Of a DNA stretch of 64,000 nt, positions 38,701-49,712 are shown in pieces. The notes below the pieces were generated by a model that did no database searches, was not told the DNA's origin, and saw only the letters and a list, made by a program, of their open reading frames with translations. Source of the stretch: Lepidurus packardi (lineage: Eukaryota > Arthropoda > Branchiopoda > Notostraca > Triopsidae); the NCBI GenBank assembly GCA_023053545.1, contig JAKZAN010000006.1:5895001-5959000 (forward strand). The letters run 5' to 3'. Positions within the stretch are counted from its first letter, which is position 1. Every line of letters starts with the position of its first letter. The position numbers were made by a program, and so were the translations under genes.

Positions 38701-39225
38701 GCGTACAATGGCGAACAAACCCACAACCCGCAACCCTTATCAGCTAGCCAAGGCTAAAGTTGAACTTCTACCCTCCCGTCACAGTTATTTTCACTGGCGT
38801 AAAGCCACTCCGACTTATAACTGGGCGTGGTATGAAAATTTACGTCGAGGGAATGTTGATTTGCATGCTACGCCAGACCCTGCCCTGTGTGTGTATGTAT
38901 GCCAATTTTAGCTCGGGAGCCGCTAATGTGGAAACAAAAAGGGTGTAAAACAGAATGATAAAAAGAAGACACTTACAATATTGTCGTTAATATTGTAGCT
39001 CCTTTTAGCTCGTTCGTGGGCGTCTTCGTCTTCTTCCGCGTGTTGAGAGCCATTCACAAGCTGCTCGCCCACTTTAATTTGAGGAGCACTTTCTTGTTGC
39101 TCGTGATGTTGGGCAAGGGGCCAAGATCGAGTTTCCACTACCATTTGCAAGGCTATGACCATCAGTACCATCACAGGCCGCCACATGGACCGTGTAAGCC
39201 GCTGCACTTTTGATCTGTCCTCCAT
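23765..39225 (-). CDS. Mmp: Furin-activated matrix metalloproteinase, probably GPI-anchored
   Basis: Eleven exons were joined by frame: 39225-38977, 34592-34491, 34435-34326, 34227-34123, 25543-25400, 25289-25150, 25093-24684, 24611-24467, 24404-24248, 24191-24088 and 24024-23765. They total 1926 nt, that is 641 residues and a stop. Exon 1 has a signal peptide (core [13 protein letters not shown]). Exon 2 has the peptidoglycan-binding-like prodomain ([11 protein letters not shown]). Exon 3 has the cysteine switch, PRCGLPD. Exon 4 has a furin site, RRRSKR, then [15 protein letters not shown], the catalytic N-terminus. Zinc is bound by [11 protein letters not shown] with a downstream Met-turn (AIMYPYY). 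A Pro/Thr-rich hinge follows, then hemopexin repeats ([11 protein letters not shown]..., [33 protein letters not shown]). The last 20 residues are hydrophobic, suggesting a GPI signal as in fly Mmp2. It cleaves extracellular matrix in remodelling. Two introns (8.6 and 4.4 kb) are far longer than any other here. Confidence 0.93.
25544..34122 (-). other. 8.6-kb MMP intron
   Basis: It separates NLTW (exon 4) from [12 protein letters not shown] (exon 5) of the MMP. The short ORFs in it have no recognisable domain. It contains simple repeats: a GA run near 26208-26230, a TA run near 27385-27401, a CT-rich tract at about 29218-29280, GA-rich 31995-32030, and a 22-bp tandem duplication at 25907-25942. 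It also holds perfect hairpins at 30566-30585 and 30689-30711. Long introns at the 5' side of developmental genes often hold enhancers; that use is inferred here. Confidence 0.7.
34593..38976 (-). other. 4.4-kb first intron of the MMP
   Basis: It lies between the signal-peptide exon and the prodomain exon. There is no supported gene inside. A 102-codon minus-strand ORF at 38173-38481 is the longest open stretch but has no recognisable domain. A strong inverted repeat lies at 35308-35338 and a palindromic CRE (TGACGTCA) at 35455. Confidence 0.7.
35455..35462. promoter_or_regulatory. Palindromic CRE (TGACGTCA)
   Basis: A perfect CREB/ATF consensus site inside the first MMP intron. Function not shown; MMP genes in other animals respond to AP-1/CREB-class factors. 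Confidence 0.3.
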
Positions 39226-42200
39226 ATTAATATATCAGCGCTGCACTCTCTCAATGTGATAAGCCCAGAATCAAGTTACTTTCACTACCCAATTCAAGGT
39301 GAGAAGCACTCTACGGCACAAACGTAAACGTACTGTTGCACTTGGGACCCCGTAGGGGAAGCTCTCAGTGTCGTTCCTATAAACTTCTGTTCCCCTGGCA
39401 ACATTTAATGAGGCTTAAATGCAAAACGCATCTGTACGCAAATTGGTAAAAGGGGGTGGTCCAAAACTGTTTATATTTGCTCTCTTCTAAATACTCGTGG
39501 TGAACAAACCGGTAAATTTTCACACGTAATTTGTAAACTTGTTTGCTTGGGGAATTAACAAGATGAGTTGGCAAGGTTCCGACCGTTTTCAAAGTTTTCC
39601 ACCGCAGCTTCCTCTTCCTTCCTTCCGTCGTTAAAGCGGTTCATACGAGTCAATCGCGTTCTTAGAAGTTAAACCTGGAGGGGAAAAAAGGAAAAATAGT
39701 AATTAGAGTTAGTTACCCGAGTTACGCATAACTGCACTCCCGCTCAATTCATCATTGTCAAGCCATGGTAGTCCCAAAATTTGCCTACCACATTAACACC
39801 GAATCCCTAGGCTTTAGGACGCTTCCGGTATCAAGTTGCCCATGACTGGGAATTAATGAAGCGGCCCCGTTATAAACACTTAACTGTCTGTCAAACTTTA
39901 AAATTTCCTCTCTATTCCCCGGCAATTGGGAAAAGCTACTAAAAAAAAAATAGAAACAGACCTGTGTGACACTGAACGAGACAGTGAGATCATTGTCGCC
40001 AGTGATACATTACAATCACGGCTTCGTTGGAGAGCACTGGCTAGCCGACTGGGCATTCGATTCGTATAGGGTCCTTTCTCATGCATGAATAAACTAGAAG
40101 CATAAAAACCGTTTCCACCTCCTAACAAATAAAGAGGGATAGCGACATTCCGATTGCCATTCCGAACACACACCACTGCGGAAAAGTTATAACGGTTGAT
40201 TTACTCGTCAGCTTTGCAAAGCAACTCAAACGTTACAGCCATTAACCCCAACTTCCTTTTTCTAACCTACAAATTTTTCCCCAACCAAAGTTACAAACCG
40301 CATAAATTCCCACAAACTTCCCATTTTAGGCAAGACATTTTCTTTTGGAATAGAACTTACGGCATTTGTAAATTACAAGAAAATAGCAGCTACCAGCTTA
40401 ACAGAAATGTGGTGCTTAATCTCCCATCTGAGGTTAAGAATATCGATAAAGACTCGATTGGATACGAATAAAAAACTAAATAAGAAAAAACAGAAGAGAA
40501 CTATTGGTTCAAAAAGAGCAAGACTTTCAATGCCAAAGCAACAGTGACTTGCTTGGCTTCCGTAGGCTGTCTGGAGCAGTCGAGTCGCTCGAAACAACTA
40601 ACGAAGACATTAGTTAGCCACTCACACCTAGAACAAGAGCGGTAGCCACGAGAAACACATGGTCTGCCAACAACCAAGAACGACTGTCACAAAAGACGAC
40701 CGATCCTCGCGTTTAGTTTCACATTTGTAATTGTGGCTGCCAATGGCCCTTTTTCTTCAATAGAATAAGAAACTGGGTCGTACAAAAACACTACAAATTA
40801 AAACGTACCACATTTGTCAACAAAGACCTAACGTACCATAAACAGGGGACTAAGAAGGTCAATAGGCTGAGACAACAAAGCAAACTTTTTCCCCTGTGTC
40901 TACAATGCATTCATCGACCGAGAATACCTACCAACACACGTACTCAGAAACACATGCACTACAAACCGGGCACGAATCAAGGAGGACCCCAAGCTCAAGA
41001 CATTCTTCTCCCTTCTACACACGCTCAGCTTCTCCCGCATCTCTCTCCTCACCAAAAATACAAACTTACGCTCGATAGGGCCTGCCGTTTCCACATCCTT
41101 GAGCCCTGAAACGAGCAAACTGTCTGCGTGGACTAGCTAACTCTGTCTCTCCCTATTCACACTATTCACGCCACGCCCCGACGGTCCCGACGTAGACGAC
41201 GCTACTACAAGACACAACTACAGAGCAACTACGGTTATAGGTACCGCCCGAGTCTTACCTATCATTACGCCACCACCTCGTCACCTCATGAGTGTCCCTG
41301 TGTACGCTATAAATGTCGGCTATATAAAAGGGCATGTACTTTCCTTTTATTCGGCATCGGCCGTACAACTTGCACGCATAAGTCTCATTGAACAAGGGGA
41401 GGATTTTCGGTATAGTAAAAAAAAAAGTTACAGCACTACAGGATGAACAAAGAAACGCACAGGGCACAGGAGAAAATAAAATTGTTCGTTGCTAGGCGTT
41501 TAATTTTACTACCTTTTTCTGTTCTGCTGGCTGCCTTACGCTAAAAAAAAGTTGTTTCTAGCTTATTTATACGGAGGCAAAAGTGGACCTCTAATGAGAT
41601 GCGGTGCATTACTGCACAAGAATGCACATCTCATTATCTCCGTGCCTCTCACCACAAGGCATCGCCATGTAGGGAAGATTTGCTATAGAAAACTAGAGGG
41701 AGAGAGGGATGTTCGAACCTGGCCTTTGAAAGATCCAATAAGACTTCAAACTTTTGAATCTTTGAATTTAAACATGCCATTATTTCCCTTTTTCAAAAGT
41801 GACCATTTTCAATCTCCAAAGCGTGCGTGAACAGGTAATCAAATAACGTGCAAAGGAAAGGTTTTTGCTTTGCAAAGTGGATAAAGCCGTCTATAGCGAA
41901 TTCGTCTCTCATGCCAGGTAATATATGAAGTGCATTAAGGAACACATGAAAGCACTACACTCGTATTGAGTAACTTTAACCTAAGTAAAAAACACACACG
42001 CCAACTTACCATTTGGCTGACTTGCTTAACCCAAGATATTTTTTTAAAAAAAAGTTCATGGTAAAAAGGGACACAAAACATTAAAAACAAAGGCCTTCCA
42101 TCAATCACCGGGCTAATGAGTCTAGTCTGCTCATTAACATAACTCACCCACAATAAACCTTTCTTCAACAAACGCTCCTGTTCTCATAAATGTTGAACTC

Positions 42201-43693
42201 CGCTGTTTCGAACGTTTATAAAAAGTTAGCCTATTTTGCACTGACGAAAGCCTTTAACGATGCCTATAATTCTTGTTAGCTACAATTGCATGAGAACGAT
42301 TCCTTTTCACCTCTCACCGAAACCAATATATCACATGGTTAACTTTGTCAGATCAATGTGAGATTTAATGCAAGTGTCCTGTATTAGACGCATGCGCGGG
42401 ACTATTTTGGCCCGGCTTTGCACTTGCGAATATTTGGCAAGGATAAGCAAGGGTTAGAAAGCTAAAATAAATAGGAAATCCTGTCATGCCGTGCATTCCA
42501 CCATTTCCTATAGCCAAGCAGGCGTCAGACGAATGGACCTGATTCCAAAAAGGGACATACTCTATCTATACTGAGCTGCCCGGCAGAAAAAAAAATTAAA
42601 CAAATTTTCCTGTTGAAAAAACATACAAGCCTGAAAGCGGTGGAGAACATACACCTCGCTACTTTTCCAGCTAAAATGCACAGCAACAAAGCTGGAGGTC
42701 CCCTCATCATCCATCGCGTGTGGTGATGTCATGCCAAGCCATCACACAAGGTCGTAGTTATTGTCCATAAGCAACGTCCATAACAAATGCTTCATCAAAA
42801 GCTGAGTGAGAGAAAGGCGAGTTAAGACTCAAGAAGGATTGCAGCCTAATAGTTGGCGAGACGACTCATAGCTCGTGTTAATAAGCAACGGCACATTTGA
42901 AGCGCAAAAAAAACATGCGCGTTGAGATAAAAGCCGAATGAAAAAAGCGAAAGGGATGCCCCAAGTAAGAAAAAGCGCCCTAGTTGATGGCTATTGTTGA
43001 GAACCGACATGTCATAAAGTATCGGGCAAGTCGTTGTCCTCGACTTGAGGTTGCTAACCAATCAGGCGATAGGGTCCTTACATAGACACAACTGGGAAGA
43101 AATTGCTTCACACGTACTTACTCAAAATGTATATAAGCAAATCCATGGCAACCACCACCTGGAGGAATCGGCCTCTCGATAAGACAAAGCAGACACTGTT
43201 CTGATTGCTTTCTCATCGAATTTTTTTTTTCTTTTTTTAACTCACGGAAAAAAACGAACCGATGGTAAAAAATGGTTTGGTTATGTGTTCTAGGCACGAC
43301 AGCTATAAAACTGCCAACGAAAGCTTCCCATATGGCAACTTATAACATACGCTGACGCACAGAGGTCCTTTTCCAACTTTAAATTTTATAATCAAACTCC
43401 CATCGTGGGTAACCGGGTGGGGCCCTATTGCCACTCAAATTTGCGAGATCGAAGAAGTTTTTACTCGCAATACACCCAACAAAGCAGCGAGCAGACAACC
43501 CGCAAACTATAGACAATCACGTGGTCTGGCGTGGCTAGTTTTGCAAGCGGCAACCCAAAGGCCAAATAACTAAGCCAAATCAGTGCTTTATTGGACAACC
43601 ACAAATGTGTCCGGTCAGGAAAATTACAAAGAAACCCTCACTTTAACGTTTCTTGACCTGTAAGCTTACAAAAATGACAATAGCAGAAAACGA
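39226..43693. other. Gene-less stretch between MMP and ZNHIT3
   Basis: About 4.5 kb upstream of the MMP gene. All ORFs are short and without recognisable domains on either strand. A well-formed TATA box (TATATAAAA) occurs at 41321, but no protein gene follows it. It may be MMP regulatory DNA or hold a non-coding transcript; neither is shown. Confidence 0.55.
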
Positions 43694-44293
43694 TTACTTA
43701 CATGAAGTCTCCACAACCTTCAAGCAAGCATCGGCGAGTTCCAGGAAAATTGGTTCCTGCATGGCTGATTGCATGGCCGATTTGGGATTCGGGTTGTTGA
43801 CAAGAGAAATTAAAATCTGACGCAGGTGAGGATTTTCCAAACACTTCTTTAAGTATTCGTCGTTCTCTATAGAAAAAACATGTCATTGTTATCTTTGGTG
43901 TGATGTCGATGCTTTAACTTTATAAATATATTACTTACTGAGCAAAGCAAGCTGTTCAACTGGAACCGTATCTTCTGTAGGATACATATACGTCACACTA
44001 CTAGGTTGTGAAAATTGAGCAACTGAAGATAGTGATGCATCTGGCTGATTTTGCACTTCACAGGTCTTTTCTTTATGCAATTTATAGCATGCTACTTTGC
44101 AACTAAAAGAATAGAAGAAAAAAAATAGAATAAAAATAGAAAAAAGGAAAATAGAAAAAAATAGAATAAAACTAATAGAAGAACTAAATATATATATAAT
44201 ATATATATATAGATATACTTACTACTTTATTCCACATGTGGCGCATTTGTATACCGATTGATCTGCTTTGCACACTTCACATGTTACAATCAT
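43694..44293 (-). CDS. ZNHIT3: Zinc finger HIT domain-containing protein 3
   Basis: ZNHIT3 helps assemble box C/D snoRNPs with NUFIP1. Three exons join cleanly. Exon 1 (from ATG 44293) plus the start of exon 2 form the HIT zinc finger: CEVC, KCATC, KYCSVACYKLHKEKTC, with the full set of Cys/His ligands. Exon 2 continues as a Ser/Gln linker, then PTEDTVPVEQLALL. Exon 3 (to the stop at 43694) encodes NPHLRQILISLVNNPNPKSA and MQEPIFLELADACLKVVE, the C-terminal helical domain that binds NUFIP1 in the human protein (human: NPHLRQLMVNL..., YMQEPLFVEFADCCLGIVE). About 126 residues, a little shorter than human, mainly in the linker. A long A-rich/TA microsatellite fills the intron at 44105-44218. Confidence 0.88.
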
Positions 44294-44820
44294 TTCCTTT
44301 TTTATATTTATATATACGAGATCCTGAATTGAAATCAATTTAATCAGACACTACCATTTAGGGTAATCTGTTGCTAAACACCGCATGCCTGCAGGAAACT
44401 TGTCGAAAACATAGGTAGAGGGCCGAATAAAAATAATATTAGCAAGCATTCGCCACCTTGTGAGCATAAAATGACTTGACCGAAATTTGAATTTTACTGA
44501 AAACGGTTCACAGTCAAATTGTCGACCAGTTTGGCGAAAAAATATGTCAACTGTAAATTTTGTAAATGGTACCCTATGTTAAACTGTAACTTTGGATTTT
44601 TCTTACTGTAGTCGCTGATAGACCTATGCCAGCTTTTATACCCAGGCCAACTCCAAAGTAACTGATTTGGCCTTGTAATAGGCTAGCGAATCTAATAGAG
44701 GAAAATGAAACAATGTGAGATTTCAAACAGAAAAGGAAATCGAACTGTAAATGAGAACCAGCTTTAAAATCTTTTGTCTTAAATCCTATGTGTCTTTAGA
44801 AAAGTCAATTACAGATAGAA

Positions 44821-45660
44821 AAAAATACCCAACAGACTTACAGAATCTGAACCTGAAGCTCCACTGTCAAGACACCATAACTTCTTTTCGGGCAGATTCA
44901 AAACATTGTGGAAGGCGTACTCAACAGCTGCGTTCGAATCTTCTCGGTCATCTGTAGCAGGCTTTGATGCTGGACATTCGGCCGCCCTGTGACCAGGCTT
45001 CTTACAACGGTAGCATTTGAACTTAGCTCCTTTGAAGGCTTGCCGTTCGCTCTCTTTATCTTTGCCACGCCCCATGCGGTTTCCTCGCTTGGCGAATATA
45101 GCTTTCGTTGAGTCTTCCTCCTCTTGGCTACATCTCGCTTGAGATTCCTCCAGTATTTTTGTTCTCAGAGCCTCGGACTTTGGCAGTTCATCTCTCGTCT
45201 CGATTGCACATCGAAAATTTCCAAATGCAAACTGTATAACAGCATTATGGACAGAAGATCGTCATTAACTTCGATATCCATCTCTTTTAGTTTATCCAAT
45301 CCATGAATTCTTCGCTGTCGAAGAATTCATCCAGGTGTTTTCTCACGGTGTCACCTTTCATTTTCGACAGGGTGAGGCGCTTCAATAAAGTGGCTTTTCT
45401 CGCCGAACCTTTCGATTGGTAAATGCCTTCAAGCTTTAGCCACAGCGCTCTGGCAGTTTTGCAGTTCTTGACTTGTTTGAGCTCAGACGCACTGATACAC
45501 AGGATCAGGACCGCTTTTCCTTTTCTTCCTTTCCCACTTCCCAAGCTAGAACTGTAAAGGCATTGTTTTCAGTTGGCTCCGGTTTTACACTCGAATCGCC
45601 CACATATTGCCAACCGTCTGTCTTTACAAGTAGAGCTTCATCATGAAGCTTCCACGTGTC
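44821..45660 (-). mobile_element. Ty1/Copia retrotransposon gag fragment, broken
   Basis: Pieces of a Copia-type Gag are read in more than one frame on the minus strand. In order: WKLHDEALLVKTDGWQYV (about 45640), LSKMKGDTVRKHLDEFFD preceded by ARALWLKLEGIYQSKGSARK (45544-45287, the classic copia Gag repeat), then a CCHC zinc knuckle CYRCKKPGHRAAEC (about 45000). It stops just after LWCLDSGAS, the aspartic protease active site (about 44850). Stops and frameshifts interrupt it. No LTR, integrase or reverse transcriptase is present, so it is a truncated dead copy in the gap between ZNHIT3 and the dsRBD gene. Confidence 0.8.
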
Positions 45661-46454
45661 GTAGTGTCCTTAGTTAAAGGATAAATACAAAATTTTGCTT
45701 CTGCCGTACTTTCAGCCAAAATCTTAATTACACTTGAAAAGTCCAAGTCCAGTGTTAACGCTAGAAAGGAGAATTTCACTGGGAAGGGCTTCCCTGGGCC
45801 CATAACCTGTTGTGATAATTTCGCTAGACGAGTTTGAACATCGAGAACAGATTTTTTTTGTCGGAGAAACGAGGAAGGACTAACGCTACAAACAAATTAT
45901 ACGAGGGAAAAAGGGGTGGTACAACAAAAATTGAACTAAGGTTCATTCCGAATTTCAGATTCAATACATCAATTTCCAATGAGTAAGGATTTTCTATTTA
46001 GAAATCTTTCCAAGTTGAGTTTCACCATTCAAATTCGGAGTCTAGTAAGTTTGCCCTTTTACCATTAAAGTTCGCCGATTTGGAAGTTCTTTTACCAATT
46101 GCCCTTTGCCGTCTGGGGCGAGGGGTAAACCACTAAATGCATACACGAAATTGTAAAACGCGAAATGGGCCGCGTAACAGCTCTCTCATTCATTGACGAT
46201 GTTGGGCTCAAAATTGCCCTTTCGATAAGATTTTAAAAAATATTTAGTATGTTTTTCTTAAATATTACTTGAAAATTTCATACAATTTCTCTCAAGTTAC
46301 AGTTTCGCAATTTACCCCGTTTCGCGGTATGATTTCGAGTTTTACCATTTCGTGGTTCGCAATTCGCATTCGCTCTTGATCGACACCCTTCAAACAGACA
46401 AACAGCTGATTGAGCTCGATTATTTGGATTACGTAGGCAAGGCCAGTTATAGCA

Positions 46455-48106
46455 ATGAATGAAATTAACTTTACCGCTGAGTGTGAGAATGAACTGGACA
46501 GCATACTTAATTCTCGGGAAAATCCACAATTATCCTATCAGGACACATCACAGACGGAAGAACCTGCGGAGACAATTCCAATAGTAAATAAAGAAATGGA
46601 AGAACGTGAGAAAACAATTCCAATATTAAGTAAAAAAATTGGCGAAACTGTAACACCGATAACACCAACATTAAATACGAAAATTGGTGAAATTGTAACA
46701 CCGATACCGATCGAGTTAAAGGAAGAAGAAGAAAGGATTTTTCGAGGTAGGTTTTATGTACATACCAATCGTAGTCTTACGAATTTGTTCTCATTCTGGG
46801 GATATAGCTAATGGACTGCTCAATGCTGTTGCAAAGAGGCGTAAACCTGCTAAGCTTCGAATAAGTCTATACCAGTGTTCACCGGCGCAACTTTTTCAAG
46901 CAATCTTCGGAAATAAGTCCTATGAGAATTGCTCTTTTGAGACAATACCGACGAAAAACAAGGGAAAACCCTACCATGAAGCTATTTTACAAGTAAAGCT
47001 TCGTCTTACTTTAATAATTCAAATAAGCCAAATCTGTTAATTTCGACAGGTTGAAGGAACAACGTATACTGGACGCGGAAAAACAAAGAAGAAAGCAAGG
47101 GATGTCGCGATACACAACAGTCTTAAAGCAAAATTAGCCGTATTGTTATCGTCAGCTTTGACAATATCCGAGAACACCCTTGACCACTCCAACACCGAAG
47201 ATGATTCACTTTGGCCAGTGATAGTTGCGTATGCTGTGACACAATTATATGAAAGCGTTACGGAGAATAGGGAAGAAGACGGCGGCGGAGTTTCAGTCTC
47301 GCCATGTGCTGTTAAGCGACCTAAAGTTAAAAGTCAAGTTAGCGATATTGTGTACAAGAAGCAAAAAGTGACGCCGACTTTAGAAAATGTGGAAGAGTTT
47401 GACTACTGTGATCCAGGTACAACGAACGAGGTATCAAATGTTGTGCACCAAAGCAACCAAGCCCAATTTGGTTCGTTACTGCATTCTAAAGGATTTGTGA
47501 AACCAAAGGAAGAGAGCACGAACGCTTGGAATCCTGTCATAAAAGAGGACTTTTACGACTGCGAATACGAGGAATATGAACCAAACATCAACTACAATTA
47601 TTACACAAATCCCAGTTACAACTATTACAGTTATGACTATGACATGTCCAGCACTCTAAACCCAACATCATCATCTTTTTGTAGAACATGGCCTAATCCT
47701 TTACGCCAAGAAACTGAGGAATCTGATATTAAGCCATCTCTGGTACCTTAGAGTAAATTTAGTTTGTCGTAAAATTAACTATGATTGTGATATGCCAGAA
47801 TATGCCAGCTAAGAAGATTTCCGTTGATGCTGCAACCCGCAACCCGTTATCTGTGCTTAATGAGCTTATGCCTGGAACCCAATTCGATGTAAGCCAAGTC
47901 AAGGAAGGTCCACTGATTGTTTTCACTGCGACGATAAAGTTACGGGGTGTCAAGTACTACGGCCGCGGTGAGTTATTTGTAGATGTCCCGTTTAGCTTTC
48001 ACGTTCATAAAATTATTTGGCAGGTGCCACGAAAAAATGCGCCAAAGCAGCAGCAGCCGTTGTGGTATTGAAGTCCGAATTTGGCATTGAGAACCATTCA
48101 GTTTAA
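46455..48106 (+). CDS. Divergent double-dsRBD protein
   Basis: Five exons join in frame: ATG 46455 to 46753, 46809 to about 46991, 47050 to about 47741, 47807 to about 47968, and 48025-48106 (TAA). The N-terminus is acidic with a loose repeat (TIPIVNKEMEE, TIPILSKKIGE, TPTLNTKIGE). dsRBD1 reads PAQLFQAIFGNKSYENCSFE ... YHEAILQVEGTTYTGRGKTK then KKARDVAIHNSL. dsRBD2 reads NPLSVLNELMPGTQFDV ... IKLRGVKYYGRG, ATKKCAKAAAAVVVLKSEFG. Both end in the KKxAKxxAA helix that grips the dsRNA major groove. Between them is a linker with a KRPKVK nuclear-type signal and a Tyr/Asn-rich stretch (NYNYYTNPSYNYYSYDYDMS). No deaminase, DZF or RNase III domain follows. dsRBD2 is nearest in style to ADAR/ILF3 domains. 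The function is unknown; a dsRNA-binding cofactor is the only safe statement. Confidence 0.8.
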
Positions 48107-48161
48107 TTTTTCTTCTTCTTCTAAGGCTAAAATACTTTAACTATACTGCGTAATGCATTAT

Positions 48162-48911
48162 TCAGGAAAGTTCTTGTTGTATGTATTTTTCGATCAAACC
48201 CTCCGACAACCATTCTCCTACGAGTTGGTCAAGTAACTCGGATAAATTATTCAGAAGTATGTCTTGTGTTTGATTTGGAATAGAGGTGTTCAAAATTAAA
48301 TGCTTTTCTTCGCGGCAAGCTTCTTTGGGACTTTCTTCATCAATATTTTTTCGAAACAGACGTGTGCCTTCTAAAGTTAGCAAAGAAGGAGATATGTTTT
48401 CATTGTGTAAAACACGGTTTTGACTTTCTACAGGTAAATAACAGGGTGCTCTCACAAACGAGATATAGTCTACAGTATTACTGCGAAATTTATTAAAACT
48501 TCTCATTCTTTCTCTTGTTTCCTTCTCATTTTGCTCTATTTTTGCAAGCTGAGATGCCACGGAATTATATTTGACCGAGTCAAGAGCTGATTCGGAATTT
48601 TCAAATTCATCTTTTGAATGTAAGAATTCAGAATTCTCATATTCCGATTTCGGTAGTCTTAATATCGGGTTTCGATTTACAGGTAAACGAGCGGCCTTTC
48701 CAAGCCAGGCTTCGTCTGTTGTGTGCATTCTAGGGTACATTTTTCCCGATGTTTGTTTTACATGCTTTGAATTTCGTGTTCCTTGCTTATTTGTCCTCTT
48801 ATTTGTACGACTTATTGGCATTACGAGCTTGTTTTTTAATTCGTCAACGGCCGAGTCTATCTCCAGGAAAAGATCCGCGATTACAGAATATCCAGGACCC
48901 AGATTAGCCAT
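48162..48911 (-). CDS. Unrecognised 249-residue protein
   Basis: A single open frame with good coding character from ATG 48911 (MANLGPGYSVIADLFLEIDS) to the stop at 48162. Predicted helical ends: EIDSAVDELKNKL near the start and LLNNLSELLDQLVGEWLSEG, then LIEKYIQQEL, at the end. The middle is polar and includes TDEAWLGKAARLPVNRNP and a possible coiled coil, QLAKIEQNEKETRERMRSFN. The amphipathic C-terminal helix and coiled-coil type recall centrosome/cilium scaffold proteins, but I cannot place it in a family. Its stop is only 56 bp from the stop of the dsRBD gene, tail to tail, so the two 3'UTRs must overlap or be very short. Confidence 0.7.
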   Translation of the reverse strand: MANLGPGYSVIADLFLEIDSAVDELKNKLVMPISRTNKRTNKQGTRNSKHVKQTSGKMYPRMHTTDEAWLGKAARLPVNRNPILRLPKSEYENSEFLHSKDEFENSESALDSVKYNSVASQLAKIEQNEKETRERMRSFNKFRSNTVDYISFVRAPCYLPVESQNRVLHNENISPSLLTLEGTRLFRKNIDEESPKEACREEKHLILNTSIPNQTQDILLNNLSELLDQLVGEWLSEGLIEKYIQQELS

Positions 48912-49712
48912 GACTGTTTAAAATAATTCGAAGTGTTACATAAGTATACTAACATGGGATTATCGAATTTTACCTGATGTAAAGGAACAAAATAAGAAAA
49001 ACTCCGTATGCGTACCTGGATTCGAAATAGAAATTTGATTTTAAATAAACGCGGCACTATACAAACAAGACGACAGGTTGGACTGCCGAATAAGCTGTGA
49101 CAACGGAATGTTAGTAGTGGTGAACGTGGGTAGGTGGCTGTTCTGGGTTCGTCTGTTGGTGGTCTGTTGTGGTCGATTTTGAAATGTGTAGAGGTTTTTA
49201 GCTGTGCCAGTCTATGATTTTTATTTACTGTTGATTTTTAAAGAAACGGCTTTGTTTGATGTCATGTCATTATTATGGCATTAATTATGGTATTCTGTAA
49301 GTCCTAAAACTATTTGATATAGAGCAGAAAACGGACTTGACTGATAGGAGAAAAGATGGTTAGTAAAAATATGAAATGTTATCAAGTTATATGTATCAAA
49401 GCATTTATCAATAGATATTAAGTTGTATCAAAATTTATCAGAAATGCGAATTAAAATGCGAACCAAATGCGAAACGATAACGAACTGAAATTGCATGTTT
49501 TTTTTTTTTTTTTTATTGGCATGTTTTAATGGTTTGCTTTTTAGCTGTGATTTTTATTAATGTTATTAGCTGTGATTATAATATCAGAAGACATTTGCGT
49601 TATTGGTAGATATATATTTTGTAAGTTTTTCGCTAATACAGTGAATTCACTATTACATGCAATGCAAATACAAATCTAGGTTATTTAGAATAAAAATGTT
49701 GACAAAACAATA
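48912..49712. other. Non-coding, AT-rich flank
   Basis: About 800 bp between two minus-strand ORFs. Holds a T run at about 49499-49516 flanked by GCATG on both sides and a 12-bp motif at 49093-49104 whose reverse complement recurs at 55269-55280. No ORF of note. Confidence 0.5.

Noticed and set aside
38536-38911. Overlapping plus-strand ORFs of 73 and 94 codons
   Set aside because: Different frames, no domain, inside the first MMP intron just before exon 1 on the other strand.
41690-41735. Possible tRNA B box (GTTCGAACC)
   Set aside because: No complementary T-arm, acceptor stem or A box at the right distance.
49499-49516. T run flanked by GCATG, considered as a retroposed poly(A) tail with target-site duplication
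   Set aside because: The flanking match is only five bases and both ORFs upstream show no sign of retroposition beyond lacking introns.
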